This document shows, piece by piece, positions 5,015 through 5,462 of a stretch of DNA of 5,462 bases; positions within the stretch are counted from its first letter, which is position 1; each line of letters begins with the position of its first letter. Both the position numbers and the translations under genes were made by a program. The stretch lies in the NCBI GenBank assembly GCA_964623895.1, contig CAZUWA010000053.1:1-5462 (forward strand), read 5' to 3'. A model generated the notes under the pieces. The model ran no database searches and was not told the DNA's origin. It saw only the letters and a program-made list of their open reading frames with translations. The stretch comes from UBA11512 sp964623895 (GTDB lineage: Bacteria; Bacillota; Clostridia; Oscillospirales; CAG-272).

Positions 5015-5462
5015 TATGCGTATACCTCCTCGATCTTCTTCACCGCACCCTCTGCTACAACCAAATTGTTGCAGTTTAGAATGTCATATACGTTAATAGT
5101 ATTGTACTGTGCGGTCTTTACACCGGGAATATTCGCGAAGCTCTTAATGACCTTCTCATCGACCGAGTCAAGAACCACCAAAGACTTCTTGCCGGTCGCG
5201 CCGATGGCAGACAGCATGTTGATCATGGTCTTGGTCTTGAACTCCGTAGCGGTAATAGCGTCTACAACGAACATCTCGCCGCCGGCAACCTTCGAGGAAA
5301 GTGCGCTGAACAGTGCAACTCTCTTGGTCTGTTTGTTGAGGTTGATCTTGTAACTTCTGGGCTTCGGACCGAGTGCCACACCGCCGTGCGTCCATTGCGG
5401 CGCACGAGTGGAACCCTGTCTTGCTCTGCCGGTGCCCTTCTGTCTCCAGGGCTTCTTGCCGC
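5014..5462 (-). CDS. rplD: 50S ribosomal protein L4, 5' end cut by window edge
   Basis: The frame is open to the right edge, giving 148 residues of a protein usually near 206 long; about 55 N-terminal residues lie outside. uL4 binds 23S rRNA domain I, and its loop reaches the exit-tunnel constriction with L22. Seen: the loop GKKPWRQKGTGRARQG at the edge, with the Lys and Gly equivalent to E. coli Lys63 and Gly66 (sites of macrolide-resistance mutations) unchanged, then APQWTHGGVALGPKPRSYK, and a C-terminal Rossmann-like domain ending IEEVYA. A GTG at 5377-5379 could be mistaken for the start, but it is an internal Val in the conserved HGGVALGP stretch. The stop is TAA, shared by one base with rplW. 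In E. coli, L4 represses the S10 operon through its leader; that region is not in this window. Confidence 0.97.
   Translation of the reverse strand, partial: GKKPWRQKGTGRARQGSTRAPQWTHGGVALGPKPRSYKINLNKQTKRVALFSALSSKVAGGEMFVVDAITATEFKTKTMINMLSAIGATGKKSLVVLDSVDEKVIKSFANIPGVKTAQYNTINVYDILNCNNLVVAEGAVKKIEEVYA
5021..5032 (-). promoter_or_regulatory. rplW ribosome binding site embedded in the last codons of rplD
   Basis: The minus strand reads CGAGGAGGTATA, with the AGGAGG core at 5025-5030, 10 bases before the rplW ATG. It also encodes part of the Ile-Glu-Glu-Val-Tyr-Ala end of L4. The rplD TAA and the rplW ATG overlap by one base just downstream. Confidence 0.88.

Noticed and set aside
4565..5353. 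A 262-codon plus-strand open frame opposite rplB, rplW and rplD.
   Set aside because: It is an antisense shadow of three conserved genes. The Phe/Leu/Cys-rich product is what reverse reading of Lys/Glu/Ala-rich ribosomal proteins gives.
5377..5379. GTG as a possible start of a 121-residue L4.
   Set aside because: The frame continues upstream to the edge with conserved L4 sequence (PWRQKGTGRAR, then QWTHGG), so this is an internal valine.

Overview
The window is a stretch of the conserved bacterial S10–spc ribosomal protein gene cluster, read entirely from the minus strand. In transcription order, from high to low coordinates, it holds rplD (L4, start missing), rplW (L23), rplB (L2), rpsS (S19), rplV (L22), rpsC (S3), rplP (L16), rpmC (L29), rpsQ (S17), rplN (L14), rplX (L24), rplE (L5) and rpsN (S14, end missing). 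All thirteen products are recognisable from conserved motifs, and none appears broken.

The organism is most likely a Firmicute of the class Clostridia. The evidence is a strong AGGAGG-type ribosome binding site before nearly every gene, a short zinc-binding (type Z) S14, S10 and spc genes joined without a clear promoter between them, and clostridial-looking protein sequences such as L2, L16 and S17. Base composition is moderate. I cannot fix a genus by eye.

The layout is very compact. Spacers are 6 to 21 bases, and two gene pairs (rplD/rplW and rpsC/rplP) share one base in a TAATG overlap. The exception is a 45-base gap between rpsQ and rplN, the classical boundary between the S10 and spc groups, which contains a small perfect hairpin. 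No promoter or intrinsic terminator was recognised, so the window looks like the interior of one long transcript. No stretch over 300 bases lacks a gene.

The products work together in the ribosome. L4, L22, L23, L24 and L29 surround or line the peptide exit tunnel. L2, L14, L16 and L5 build the peptidyl-transferase surroundings, subunit bridges and central protuberance. S3, S14 and S19 belong to the 30S head, and S17 to the 30S body.

This is housekeeping DNA and I found no new system. The features most worth a second look are a roughly 75-residue Arg/Asp/Gly-repeat tail on S3, a four-cysteine (probably zinc-binding) L24 next to the zinc-type S14, ribosome binding sites written into the last codons of the upstream gene, and the hairpin at the S10/spc junction.
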